A DNA stretch of 64,000 bases. Source: an uncultured Collinsella sp. (GTDB lineage: Bacteria; Actinomycetota; Coriobacteriia; Coriobacteriales; Coriobacteriaceae). A program made the translations under genes and the position numbers. Positions within the stretch are counted from its first letter, which is position 1, and every line of letters begins with the position of its first letter. Location of the stretch: positions 1 through 64,000 of the forward strand of contig CABUIY010000010.1 in NCBI GenBank assembly GCA_902491765.1. The letters run 5' to 3'. Shown piece after piece: positions 36,313 to 44,519 of the stretch. Under the pieces are notes generated by a model. The model saw only the letters and a program-made list of their open reading frames with translations, was not told the DNA's origin and did no database searches.

Positions 36313-36358
36313 GGTCTGCGCCCAGACGGCACCGATGCTGTCTGGGCGCAGACCTTTT
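36313..36358 (+). terminator. Intrinsic terminator of the P-type ATPase operon
   Basis: GGTCTGCGCCCAGAC and GTCTGGGCGCAGACC form a perfect 15-bp stem followed by TTTT. Confidence 0.92.
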
Positions 36359-36362
36359 GCAT

Positions 36363-36411
36363 TTGACCATTTGCTAGCTTCTCTATATAGTGTTGCTAGC
36401 AAAGCTAGCAA
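36363..36411 (+). promoter_or_regulatory. Promoter and autoregulatory operators of the PIN toxin-antitoxin operon
   Basis: -35 TTGACC (36363-36368), 17 bp, -10 TATAGT (36386-36391). TTGCTAGC occurs in the spacer (36371-36378) and again just after the -10 as a perfect dyad TTGCTAGC-AAA-GCTAGCAA (36393-36411). Three identical half-sites across the promoter fit binding by an antitoxin or toxin-antitoxin complex. Confidence 0.8.
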
Positions 36412-36430
36412 TTGAAGAGAGGGGTTCGAC

Positions 36431-36784
36431 GTGGGTGCCGTTAGTGGCATGGCGCAGGTGAACGTTCGCGTGGATCGCCAGGTCAAGAACCGTGCCGAGG
36501 AAGCACTGCAGCTTTCGGGCAGGTCACTGCCCGAGCTTATCAAAAAGGTGGTGGCCAAGGTCGCGCAGGGTGGCGGTCAGTGCGAGGAAGTGCTTGCGGC
36601 CGTCGACGACCGGCAACAGACCGTCGCGCACGATACTCCGTTCGCCGCATCATGGGCGGCGGCGGATCAGCTTTACGCGGACCTGGGCATCGCTACGTCG
36701 CTCGTGTCCGACGATCGCGATTGGGACGCAATCTATTCCGAAGCCATGGACGAGCGCTATCGCCAAAAGGGGATGATCCTGTGA
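36431..36784 (+). CDS. RelB/DinJ-type ribbon-helix-helix antitoxin
   Basis: 117 residues, GTG start after GAGAGGGG; ATG at 36449 is an alternative. The ribbon-helix-helix is AQVNVRVDRQVKNRAEEALQ followed by a second helix SLPELIKKVV. The tail from about 55 is probably the toxin-binding part. The stop overlaps the toxin start by 4 bp. It should neutralise the PIN toxin and repress the operon through the TTGCTAGC sites upstream. Confidence 0.8.
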   Translation: MGAVSGMAQVNVRVDRQVKNRAEEALQLSGRSLPELIKKVVAKVAQGGGQCEEVLAAVDDRQQTVAHDTPFAASWAAADQLYADLGIATSLVSDDRDWDAIYSEAMDERYRQKGMIL

Positions 36785-37296
36785 GCGGGTCTCCCCTCAA
36801 AATAATGGTGGACGCCAACGTATGGGTCGATTCGTTTTGCGTCGACCATGCCGAGTCGCTTGCCGCGCGTGCGTTTATTGGGCAGGCGACGGAGACGGGG
36901 GCGTTGCTGTTCTTTCCGGTGCATATCGCCAAGGACGTGCTATACGTTGTCCAACACGAGCTGAAGCGTAGCGTTCTTGCCAGCGGAGGAGCGCTCGACG
37001 AGGCGTCTGCCCGCGCAATTGGCGATGCGGCGTTGGCGTTTGTGCGGAACATGACCGAAAACGCCACGGCCGTGGGTGCAGACGCGTCGGACCTTTGGCT
37101 GGCCGACAAATACTTAGCGCTCCATCGCGATTACGAGGACAACTTGGTGCTCGCCGCATGCAAGCGCGCACAGGTCGATTACTTGGTGACTAACGATCGC
37201 AAGCTGCTCGAACATGCCGATCTTGCAGCAAAGACACCTCGTCAAATGATGCCGATTCTTGCTTTGGCCGAACGCGGCGGCGCGGCTATCAGTTGA
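36781..37296 (+). CDS. PIN-domain toxin (VapC-like ribonuclease)
   Basis: 171 residues from GTG 36781, overlapping the antitoxin stop (GTGA). PIN motifs: first acidic residue Asp11 in MVDANVWVD, later Asp/Glu in YEDNLVLAACKRA, and TNDRKLL near the end, as in Mg-dependent PIN ribonucleases. A RelB-like antitoxin with a PIN toxin is a mixed but known type II pairing. The RNA target is unknown. Confidence 0.85.
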   Translation: MSGSPLKIMVDANVWVDSFCVDHAESLAARAFIGQATETGALLFFPVHIAKDVLYVVQHELKRSVLASGGALDEASARAIGDAALAFVRNMTENATAVGADASDLWLADKYLALHRDYEDNLVLAACKRAQVDYLVTNDRKLLEHADLAAKTPRQMMPILALAERGGAAIS

Positions 37297-37354
37297 CGCG
37301 AACTGTTTGCGGGCCTCTTGGACGACGATGCGCCAAGGGACCCGCGTTTGCAAT

Positions 37355-37789
37355 TTACAAAAGCTCGGCCTTAATGGCGGGACTTTCTGCGAGCTGCTCG
37401 GCTGCCTTTTCGTCGGAATCGTTTAGTGCTGCCAGACTGCGGTAGACCCACTCGTTGACCTGGGTGTTCTTGACGCCTGCGGTCTGCATAAGGGCGCCTA
37501 CCTCGCGGATTGCTGCGAGCAGATCGGCTTTGGGACCCGCGAGCTCGACCTCGATGCCGTGGTAGGCGGCCACGCCGCGGTTCTCACTCACGTGGTCGAT
37601 AAAGCCCTCGACGGTCTCAAGCTGCTGGGCGAGAGCTGCATCATCGTCAGCGTCCAGCGCAACAAGGGCGTTCGAAACCGTGGGGGCGGGATGTCCGCAG
37701 GGGACAAAGCCTTCGATGACATCCATAGCTTCGGTAATGGTTGAGCCCAGGCCTGCGAGGGCATTGACAAGTTGCTGCTTGGTATCCAT
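37355..37789 (-). CDS. Hypothetical protein, all-helical
   Basis: 144 residues, ATG preceded by GAAAGGACC. No signal peptide or membrane segment. Acidic, Ala-rich and predicted mainly helical; one Cys near residue 31. I do not recognise a family. It lies alone between the toxin-antitoxin pair and the tmRNA gene. Confidence 0.7.
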   Translation of the reverse strand: MDTKQQLVNALAGLGSTITEAMDVIEGFVPCGHPAPTVSNALVALDADDDAALAQQLETVEGFIDHVSENRGVAAYHGIEVELAGPKADLLAAIREVGALMQTAGVKNTQVNEWVYRSLAALNDSDEKAAEQLAESPAIKAELL

Positions 37790-38026
37790 AACGGTCCTTT
37801 CGACGGGTCAATTTTGCTTGGCGAAAATATACGTGACGCGATCGGTAGCAAAAGTGCGAAGTGCGGCGCACATTGGGGTCTTCACAGCTCGTGCATAGAA
37901 CAGCTGTCCGCTTTCAGAACGTGGTAAGATAACACTCCACAAGCGGGGCTCGCCCTGCATGTTCCTTGAAAAGTCGACGGGTGTTGGGCGCTCGTGCCCA
38001 ATGCCATCCAGACTTTCCCAACATTC

Positions 38027-38390
38027 GGGGGCGACTGGTTTCGACACGATAGCTCTGAGAGAGGAAGCAAGCCGAGGTCTCCTCGCCTCGTTAAACAGGG
38101 GTACCGTCAAATTGAATTGACAACAACTCTTCTTTTGAGCCTATGGCTCTCGCTGCTTAGTTTATAGCGGCGCGTCAACCCGGTGATTTCCCCGACACCG
38201 GCGCGACGTCATGTTAGGGGAATGCTCCCGCGCACGTAATCGGTATGGCGCGGGCTAAGACCGAACCGCTTAGGACGCCGCGAGCGTGTCGCTGCGCGCA
38301 AAGCGTCCGAGACAAAACCAGCGACTGAGCTTGGAGATGCCAATCAGGGGGCTTTCGTGGACCGGAGTTCGATTCTCCGCGCCTCCACCA
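38027..38390 (+). ncRNA. ssrA: Transfer-messenger RNA
   Basis: 364 nt. The 5' end GGGGGCGACTGGTTTCGACA and the 3' end GGAGTTCGATTCTCCGCGCC plus TCCACCA are diagnostic, and the two ends pair to form the acceptor stem (GGGGGCG with CGCCTCC). The tag frame reads DNNSSFEPMALAA and stops at TAG; the resume codon just before it is uncertain. A terminator follows. It rescues stalled ribosomes with SmpB. tmRNA genes are common integration sites, and copies of this 3' end lie just downstream. Confidence 0.97.
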
Positions 38391-38398
38391 TAAGTAAC

Positions 38399-38434
38399 AG
38401 GCAGGTAGATACTCATATCTACCTGCCTTTTTAT
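38399..38434 (+). terminator. Intrinsic terminator of tmRNA
   Basis: AGGCAGGTAGAT and ATCTACCTGCCT form a perfect 12-bp stem, then TTTTTAT. Confidence 0.92.
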
Positions 38435-38441
38435 TTCTTGT

Positions 38442-38493
38442 CCGTACCGCGGAGAATCGAACTCTATGCAGGGCGCGGGCGTAAAGAAAACGC
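38442..38493 (-). repeat. Repeat with inverted fragment of the tmRNA 3' end, copy 1
   Basis: A 52-bp stretch repeated at 38653. It contains the reverse complement of GAGTTCGATTCTCCGCG, the 17-bp T-arm region of tmRNA (38448-38464). A third short piece, GATTCTCCGCGC, lies in plus orientation near 38573. Confidence 0.75.
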
Positions 38494-38652
38494 GTAAGCG
38501 TTTTTAGCCCGCGGGCGAGGGCGCCGGCAGGCGGCCGAAGCCGGTGCGGGTTCGCGAAGCGAACACGCGGATTCTCCGCGCAAAGCTTCAACCCTATATA
38601 GATGCGATGTTATCGAATCTCAGCCTGCCATGCGCCACATCAACGGATCCCC

Positions 38653-38704
38653 CCGTACCGCGGAGAATCGAACTCTGCGCAGGACGCGAGCGTAAAGAAA
38701 ACGC
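38653..38704 (-). repeat. Repeat with inverted fragment of the tmRNA 3' end, copy 2
   Basis: Nearly identical to 38442-38493 (differences in the second half), with the tmRNA T-arm piece at 38659-38675. Between the copies I see no gene. Confidence 0.75.
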
Positions 38705-38720
38705 CGCGTCAACGCAGGCC

Positions 38721-39044
38721 GGGACACGCTTTCCCAATGGCAGCCCGGGCGGAAAGCGCATCCCGGAATCCGCGCTCAGACTGGGTCGCAGTTTCCGGAT
38801 GATGCCTCAAGCGGAAACTGCGACCCGGAATCGAGCCGGAGAGTGGGATATGCTTTCCCAATGGCAGCTCAAGCGGAAAGTACATCCCGGAATCCTCGTT
38901 CGGAATGGGATGCAGTTTCCAAATGAATGGCTAGCGGAAAGTTCATCCCGGAATCCGCGCTCAGAACGGGGCGCGCTTTCCCAGCGGCGGTCCAAGCGGA
39001 AAGCACGTCCCGGAATCTCGCCTCAAACTGGGACACACTTTCCG
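38721..39044. repeat. 62-bp tandem hairpin array, five and a bit units
   Basis: Units start at 38721, 38783, 38845, 38907 (61 bp), 38968 and 39030 (partial). Each has the form GGGAyryGCTTTCC ... GGAAAGC..TCCC and folds on itself, followed by GGAATC. Unit 2 changes both arms together and stays fully paired. The period of 62 bp is not a multiple of three, so this is not a coding repeat. Confidence 0.88.
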
Positions 39045-39130
39045 CTTCACCTACCTCCTCGAAAAACCCGCGCTCTCGCCATCCTAAAACTGGGTAGAAG
39101 AAAGCCAAAACGCAATCGCAGGAGGTCAAT

Positions 39131-40009
39131 ATGACTGCAGAAGATAAGGCAAAGAACGCCGGCAAGGTCGCGCTCGTCTTGGAGGGTGGCAGTTTTCGTG
39201 GGCAGTTTACCGCCGGCGTGCTCGACGTTCTCATGGAGGCCGGTGTCGAAATTCCGGCGGTGTACGGCGTTTCGGCCGGTGCGCTCAACGGCGTCAACTA
39301 CAAGTCGCACCAGATCGGTCGCGTCAATCGCATCAACCTGACCTTCTGCAATGACAACCGCTACATGGGTGCCGCATCCTTCGCATCCACGGGCTCCATC
39401 GTGGGTTACGACTTTATCTTCAACGATATCCAGGACCGCCTGGATCCCTTTGACAACGAGGCGTTCGACGCGAGCCCCATTGAAATGTACGCCGTCGCGA
39501 CGGACATGCTCTTTGGAACCGCCACGTACCTCCCGGTCAAAAGCGCCGTGCTCGATCTCGACGCCGTGCGCGCCTCGACCTCGCTGCCGCTGGTGACGCC
39601 GCCGGTCGAGATTGACGGGCACAAATACGTCGACGGCGGCGTGGCCGATTCGGTTCCTATCGAGCATGTGCTCGAGGAGGCGGGCTTCGACCGTGCGGTC
39701 GTCATCGTCACCCAGGACCGCTCGTATGAGAAAAAGCCCTACGAGTTTTTGCCGGCGGCGCGTGCGCGCTATGCCGACTACCCCTATCTGCTCGAGGCTA
39801 TCGAGACGCGCCACGACCGCTATAACCTCCAGCGCATGCACCTGTGGAAGTATGAGCGCGAGGGCCGTGCGTTGGTCGTCGCTCCGCAAAAGCCGGTCGA
39901 GGTCGGCCATGTCGAGCACGATTCGGCAAAGCTTTTGGACCTGTATATCCAGGGCCGTCAGGAGGCAAAGCGCCTGCTCGCGGAAATCCAAGAGTTCGTT
40001 GAGCGCTAG
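39131..40009 (+). CDS. Patatin-like phospholipase
   Basis: 292 residues, ATG after CAGGAGGTC. Oxyanion-hole motif LEGGSFRGQF, nucleophile elbow GVSAG with Ser48, and catalytic Asp168 in VDGGVAD: the complete Ser-Asp dyad. No signal peptide, so cytoplasmic or membrane-associated. Bacterial patatins of this class (YjjU-like) hydrolyse lipids; the natural substrate is unknown. It lies right behind the 62-bp hairpin array. Confidence 0.9.
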   Translation: MTAEDKAKNAGKVALVLEGGSFRGQFTAGVLDVLMEAGVEIPAVYGVSAGALNGVNYKSHQIGRVNRINLTFCNDNRYMGAASFASTGSIVGYDFIFNDIQDRLDPFDNEAFDASPIEMYAVATDMLFGTATYLPVKSAVLDLDAVRASTSLPLVTPPVEIDGHKYVDGGVADSVPIEHVLEEAGFDRAVVIVTQDRSYEKKPYEFLPAARARYADYPYLLEAIETRHDRYNLQRMHLWKYEREGRALVVAPQKPVEVGHVEHDSAKLLDLYIQGRQEAKRLLAEIQEFVER

Positions 40010-40108
40010 CGACGGCGAACCCTCAAAAAATGGCAACAGCTAAAGAGCTGCAAAATCACGGCTCGTGGACGACATGTGCAGAAACTCTGGTCGGAGCCAA
40101 AATACCTG

Positions 40109-40136
40109 TTGACTCGGGCGGCGAGCGGGGTAATAT
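40109..40136 (+). promoter_or_regulatory. Promoter of rplM-rpsI
   Basis: -35 TTGACT (40109-40114), 16-bp spacer, -10 TAATAT (40131-40136). The leader to the GTG start is about 60 nt. Confidence 0.75.
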
Positions 40137-40202
40137 GGACGGGTTACTTGCAGAGCCCCGTGAATCTCTGTAACAACACGTACTGTACATGGAGGAGTCT
40201 AA

Positions 40203-40646
40203 GTGATTTCGAAATCGACTCACTACGCCAAGCAGGGCGAGGTCCAGCGCAACTGGGTTCTCGTCGACGCCGATGGTGCTGTCCTGGGCCGTCTTGCCAC
40301 CCAGATCGCAATGATCCTGCGCGGTAAGAACAAGCCCCAGTTCACGCCCAACAGCGACTGCGGCGACTTCGTTGTCGTCATCAACGCCGATAAGGTCCAG
40401 CTTACCGGTAACAAGGCCGACACGAAGACCTATTATCGCCACAGCGGCTACAACGGCGGCCTCAAGGCTGAGAGCTTCCGCCAGGCTATGGAGAAGCACC
40501 CGGAGAAGGTCATCGAGCGCGCCGTTCGCGGCATGCTGCCCAAGACCACCCTCGGCCGTGCCCAGATGACCAAGCTTAAGGTCTACGCTGGTGCCGAGCA
40601 TCCGCACGCTGCCCAGAACCCCACGAAGATTGAGCTGGAGGCTTAA
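40203..40646 (+). CDS. rplM: 50S ribosomal protein L13
   Basis: 147 residues, GTG start after TGGAGGAG. Typical L13 features: VDADGAVLGRLATQIA, the RGKNKPQF stretch, YRHSGYNGG and AVRGMLPKTTLGR. It is an early assembly protein of the large subunit. rpsI follows after 2 bp, the usual order. Confidence 0.98.
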   Translation: MISKSTHYAKQGEVQRNWVLVDADGAVLGRLATQIAMILRGKNKPQFTPNSDCGDFVVVINADKVQLTGNKADTKTYYRHSGYNGGLKAESFRQAMEKHPEKVIERAVRGMLPKTTLGRAQMTKLKVYAGAEHPHAAQNPTKIELEA

Positions 40647-40648
40647 AG

Positions 40649-41044
<396 letters not shown>

Positions 41045-41075
41045 GGTTTTATCTCCTTTCGAGATACAATGTACA

Positions 41076-41118
41076 AGCGGGGCCTGCCGATTCCTCGGCG
41101 GGTCCCGCTTTTCTTTTT
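41076..41118 (+). terminator. Intrinsic terminator of rplM-rpsI
   Basis: AGCGGGGCCTGCCG pairs with CGGCGGGTCCCGCT, then TTTCTTTTTC. Confidence 0.9.
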
Positions 41119-41167
41119 CGACTAGGGTGGGCGGTTGCATATCGCCTGCTTGGGAAGGAGCGATCCT

Positions 41168-42505
41168 ATGCCCCAGAACATCTTCGGTACCGACGGCGTC
41201 CGTGGCGTCGCCAATGCCGACCTCTCGTGCGACCTCGCGTTTCGCCTGGGCCGTGCGGCGACCAAGTTCCTTGGTCCGGACATCTGCATCGGCCGCGATA
41301 CGCGTCTTTCGGGCACCATGCTCGAGAGTGCTCTGACCGCCGGTATCATGGCCGAGGGCGGCCGTCCGCACTGCTGCGGCGTTATCCCTACGCCGGCCGT
41401 GGCGCTGCTCACCGTCCAAAACGAGCTTGACGGCGGCATCGTCATCTCCGCTTCGCACAATCCTCCGGAGTTCAACGGCATCAAGTTCTTTAGCCGCAAG
41501 GGCATGAAGCTTCCCGATGCTGTCGAGGAAGAGATCAGCGCCTGGGTCATGTCCGAGGAGGCCATGGCTGCCGACACGTTGCCGACCGGTGCCGGCGTGG
41601 GCCACATCATCAAGATGAAGGACGCCCGCAAGGCCTATGTCGATCATGCCATCAGCACGCTCGACGGCCTTAAGCTCGACGGACTGGTTGTTGCCGTCGA
41701 CTGCGGCCACGGTGCTTCGTGCCAGACCACGCCTGCCGCGCTCCAGCGCCTGGGCGCCACGGTCCATGCCATCAACACCGATTACTGCGGCACCGACATT
41801 AACGTTGAGTGTGGCTCCACGCACCTTGAGCCCCTGCGCGAGCTCGTGCTGCGCACCCACGCCGATATCGGCCTTGCCCACGACGGCGACGCCGATCGTG
41901 TGCTGTTCGTGGACAGCGAGGGCAACGAGATCGATGGCGACTACATTCTTGCCATCTGTGGCTCCGACCTTGCTGCTCGCGGCAAGCTCGCCAACTCTGA
42001 GATCGTCTCGACCGTTATGTGCAACCTCGGTTTCTCCATCGCCATGAAGGAGCAGGGATTTGAGATGGTCCAGACCGCCGTGGGCGACCGTTATGTTCTT
42101 GAGCGTATGCTCGAGGACGGTGCCGTCATCGGCGGCGAGCAGTCCGGCCACATCATCTTCCTGGAGCACAACACCACCGGCGACGGCTTGGTGACGGCCC
42201 TGCAGTTGCTGGCCGTGCTCAAGCGCACCGGCCGCACCCTCACCGACCTTGCCGGCATCATGAAGAAGTACCCGCAGGTGCTCGTCAACGTGCATTCGGA
42301 CAACAAGGCCGGCCTGGACGATTGCCAGCCCATTTGGGACGCCGTCGCTGCCGCCGAGAAGGAGCTCAACGGTCGCGGCCGCATCTTGGTGCGCCCGAGC
42401 GGTACCGAGCCGCTGGTTCGCGTTATGGCCGAGGCGGAGACGCACGAGCTGACCCAGCGTGTTGTTGACGATATCGTCGAGGTTGTCAAGCGCGAACTTC
42501 CCTAA
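41168..42505 (+). CDS. glmM: Phosphoglucosamine mutase
   Basis: 445 residues from ATG 41168 after GGGAAGGAGC; an upstream in-frame extension is unsupported. FGTDGVRGVAN at the start, phosphoserine loop ISASHNPP with Ser96, metal loop DGDADR, sugar loop GEQSGH and phosphate-binding RPSGTEPLVRVM. It converts glucosamine-6-phosphate to glucosamine-1-phosphate for UDP-GlcNAc, feeding peptidoglycan. nagB, which degrades the same sugar phosphate, lies 840 bp downstream. Confidence 0.97.
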   Translation: MPQNIFGTDGVRGVANADLSCDLAFRLGRAATKFLGPDICIGRDTRLSGTMLESALTAGIMAEGGRPHCCGVIPTPAVALLTVQNELDGGIVISASHNPPEFNGIKFFSRKGMKLPDAVEEEISAWVMSEEAMAADTLPTGAGVGHIIKMKDARKAYVDHAISTLDGLKLDGLVVAVDCGHGASCQTTPAALQRLGATVHAINTDYCGTDINVECGSTHLEPLRELVLRTHADIGLAHDGDADRVLFVDSEGNEIDGDYILAICGSDLAARGKLANSEIVSTVMCNLGFSIAMKEQGFEMVQTAVGDRYVLERMLEDGAVIGGEQSGHIIFLEHNTTGDGLVTALQLLAVLKRTGRTLTDLAGIMKKYPQVLVNVHSDNKAGLDDCQPIWDAVAAAEKELNGRGRILVRPSGTEPLVRVMAEAETHELTQRVVDDIVEVVKRELP

Positions 42506-42576
42506 TGGCCAAAAACGGGCGCCAAGTGGTAAACTGACAAGGTTATTTTGATTGATTGGTATGTCCGAGGGGGAGC

Positions 42577-43074
42577 ATGTTCACTAAAGTCCTGAGGTCT
42601 TTTGGTATGCGTGGTCGAGTCCTTACGCTGGATGCTCCCATCTCGGGCGACGTCATTCCGCTCTCCGAGGTAAACGATCAGACGTTTGCCACCGGCCTTT
42701 TGGGTCAGGGCGTGGCGATTCAGCCTACCGGCACGCGCGTGATTGCGCCGGCAGACGCCAAGGTCGAGGCCATTTTTCCCACGGGACACGCCGTTGCGCT
42801 TAACACAGTCGATGGTCTGGACGTGCTCATCCACGTTGGTTTGGACACTGTTCAGCTCGAGGGCAAGCACTTTACCGTACATGCGCAAGTGGGTGACATC
42901 GTCCATAAGGGCGATGTACTCATCGAGTTCGATCGCGAGGCAATTGCTGCCGAGGGCTACGATGTGACGGTTCCCATCTTGGTGTGCAACTCCGTTGAGT
43001 TCTCGAGCATCAAGGGTTCCGTTGGCGAGCATGTCGAGGAGATGGACCAACTCATCGTCGCTCGCGAGCGCTAG
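42577..43074 (+). CDS. PTS glucose-family EIIA component
   Basis: 165 residues from ATG 42577 after GAGGGGGAGC. The phosphorylated His86 lies in VLIHVGLDTVQLEG, and the start APISGDVIPLSEVNDQTFA is typical of EIIA-Glc (Crr). It passes phosphate from HPr to an EIIBC transporter. It is stand-alone with no EIIBC next to it, so it may serve several sugars. Placed between glmM and nagB, it may take part in glucose or GlcNAc uptake. Confidence 0.93.
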   Translation: MFTKVLRSFGMRGRVLTLDAPISGDVIPLSEVNDQTFATGLLGQGVAIQPTGTRVIAPADAKVEAIFPTGHAVALNTVDGLDVLIHVGLDTVQLEGKHFTVHAQVGDIVHKGDVLIEFDREAIAAEGYDVTVPILVCNSVEFSSIKGSVGEHVEEMDQLIVARER

Positions 43075-43114
43075 TGAGCGCGCTCGGCCTTTAGCCTACA
43101 ATTCGAACACGTTT

Positions 43115-43148
43115 ACGGAGGGCGCCCTTGAAAGAGGACGCCCTCCGT
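43115..43148 (+). terminator. Hairpin downstream of the EIIA gene
   Basis: ACGGAGGGCG and CGCCCTCCGT pair over 10 bp, 40 bp after the stop codon. No T-run. The rest of the gap to nagB (43149-43346) has no gene or known leader that I recognise. Confidence 0.45.
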
Positions 43149-43346
43149 GGCAAGATGGGATTTGTCCGAAGCTAAACAGCTTTGGGTCACCGTGGACGGG
43201 CAGGGGCCTCGACGCGGCTAGACACGAGACACATACATTACGCGACCTCGCCCTGGTGGCCGCACACGTTGGTTGCGGCCGACGCGGGCCGCGGGCAAGT
43301 GCTTGTAAGGGGAGCCTTGCCTCTCTTGTACGAGAAAGGACGCGTA

Positions 43347-44075
43347 ATGAAGATCATTAAAGCTAAAGACTACGAGGATATGAGCCGCAAGGCCGCCAAT
43401 ATCATCTCGGCCCAGGTTATCCTCAAGCCCGATTGCGTGCTGGGTCTTGCCACCGGCTCTACCCCGATTGGCGCCTACAAGCAGCTTGCCGCATGGTACG
43501 AGAAGGGTGACGTCGACTTTGCCGAGGTCAGCACCTACAACCTCGACGAGTATCGTGGCCTTTCGCACGACGATCCCCAGAGCTACCACTACTTTATGCG
43601 TGAGAACTTCTTCGATCACATTAACATCGACCTGAACAACACGCATGTGCCCGATGGCTCTAATCCCGACGCTGCCGCTGCCTGCTCTGAGTACGACAAG
43701 ATCGTCGCTGCCGCCGGTTACCCTGATCTGCAGCTGCTCGGCATCGGTAACAACGGTCACATTGGCTTCAACGAGCCCGATGATCACTTCTCCAAGGGTA
43801 CGCACTGTGTCGACCTCACCGAGAGCACTATTCAGGCCAACAGCCGCCTGTTCGATAGCATCGACGACGTGCCCCGTCAGGCCTACACCATGGGCACTCA
43901 GACCATCATGTATGCCCGCATGATCCTGGTCGTCGCCAACGGTGAGGCCAAGGCGCAGGCCGTGCATGACATGTGCTATGGTCCGGTTACCCCCCAGTGC
44001 CCTGCCTCGATCCTGCAACTGCACACCAACTGCGTTGTCGTTGCCGACGAGGCCGCCCTTTCGCTCTGCAAGTAG
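43347..44075 (+). CDS. nagB: Glucosamine-6-phosphate deaminase
   Basis: 242 residues from ATG 43347 after GAGAAAGGACGC; the in-frame extension upstream has no support. LGLATGSTPIGAYKQL binds the phosphate, and YNLDEYRG, LLGIGNNGHIGFNEP and the C-terminal region are characteristic. It turns glucosamine-6-phosphate into fructose-6-phosphate and ammonia. It probably has its own promoter in the 270-bp gap. A terminator follows. Confidence 0.97.
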   Translation: MKIIKAKDYEDMSRKAANIISAQVILKPDCVLGLATGSTPIGAYKQLAAWYEKGDVDFAEVSTYNLDEYRGLSHDDPQSYHYFMRENFFDHINIDLNNTHVPDGSNPDAAAACSEYDKIVAAAGYPDLQLLGIGNNGHIGFNEPDDHFSKGTHCVDLTESTIQANSRLFDSIDDVPRQAYTMGTQTIMYARMILVVANGEAKAQAVHDMCYGPVTPQCPASILQLHTNCVVVADEAALSLCK

Positions 44076-44107
44076 CGATAGCCTATCACCTCGACATAGC
44101 TTTGCCG

Positions 44108-44136
44108 AAGGCCTCCGCTTTGCGGGGGCCTTTTTG
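44108..44136 (+). terminator. Intrinsic terminator of nagB
   Basis: AAGGCCTCCGC pairs with GCGGGGGCCTT, then TTT. The following 44137-44519 has no gene; it holds a CATAGCA/TGCTATG inverted repeat (44213-44240) that could be regulatory. Confidence 0.9.
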
Positions 44137-44519
44137 CTGAGCGCGCGCCGTGTACTTGACGAAAATCTTGCCGCGAACTTGACGGGTGCGTCAGGTGCAG
44201 CATGATTCATTCCATAGCAGATACTATGCATAAATGCTATGAAAAGGTCGCAGACGGTAGCTGGCGTTAGGTGAGTTGCGCAACACAATTGAACAGCGCT
44301 CATTTGAGGTACACTGCCAAAGGATGGGACAAGCTGGCAAGCGCATTGACCTGCGCAAAGACTGATTGGTTGGGGGATAAGTTTCAATCGGACCACGCTG
44401 AACAAAAACTTGCCATTTGCGTACCAACAAACATCCTAAACCGTAGCATCGCTCTATTCATCTAGCGATACATATGGTCTAGCGTTACGGTGTCCATGTG
44501 GTCGAGTTGAGGAGCGGGC

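Noticed and set aside
38721..39044. CRISPR array
   Set aside because: The units are contiguous with no unique spacers, and there are no cas genes in the window.
38544..39134. 196-residue open frame over the 62-bp repeat array
   Set aside because: The period is not a multiple of three, so successive units are read in different frames; the pattern is conserved at the DNA or RNA level.
43149..43346. glmS ribozyme or other known riboswitch before nagB
   Set aside because: No match to a conserved core; only short inverted repeats.
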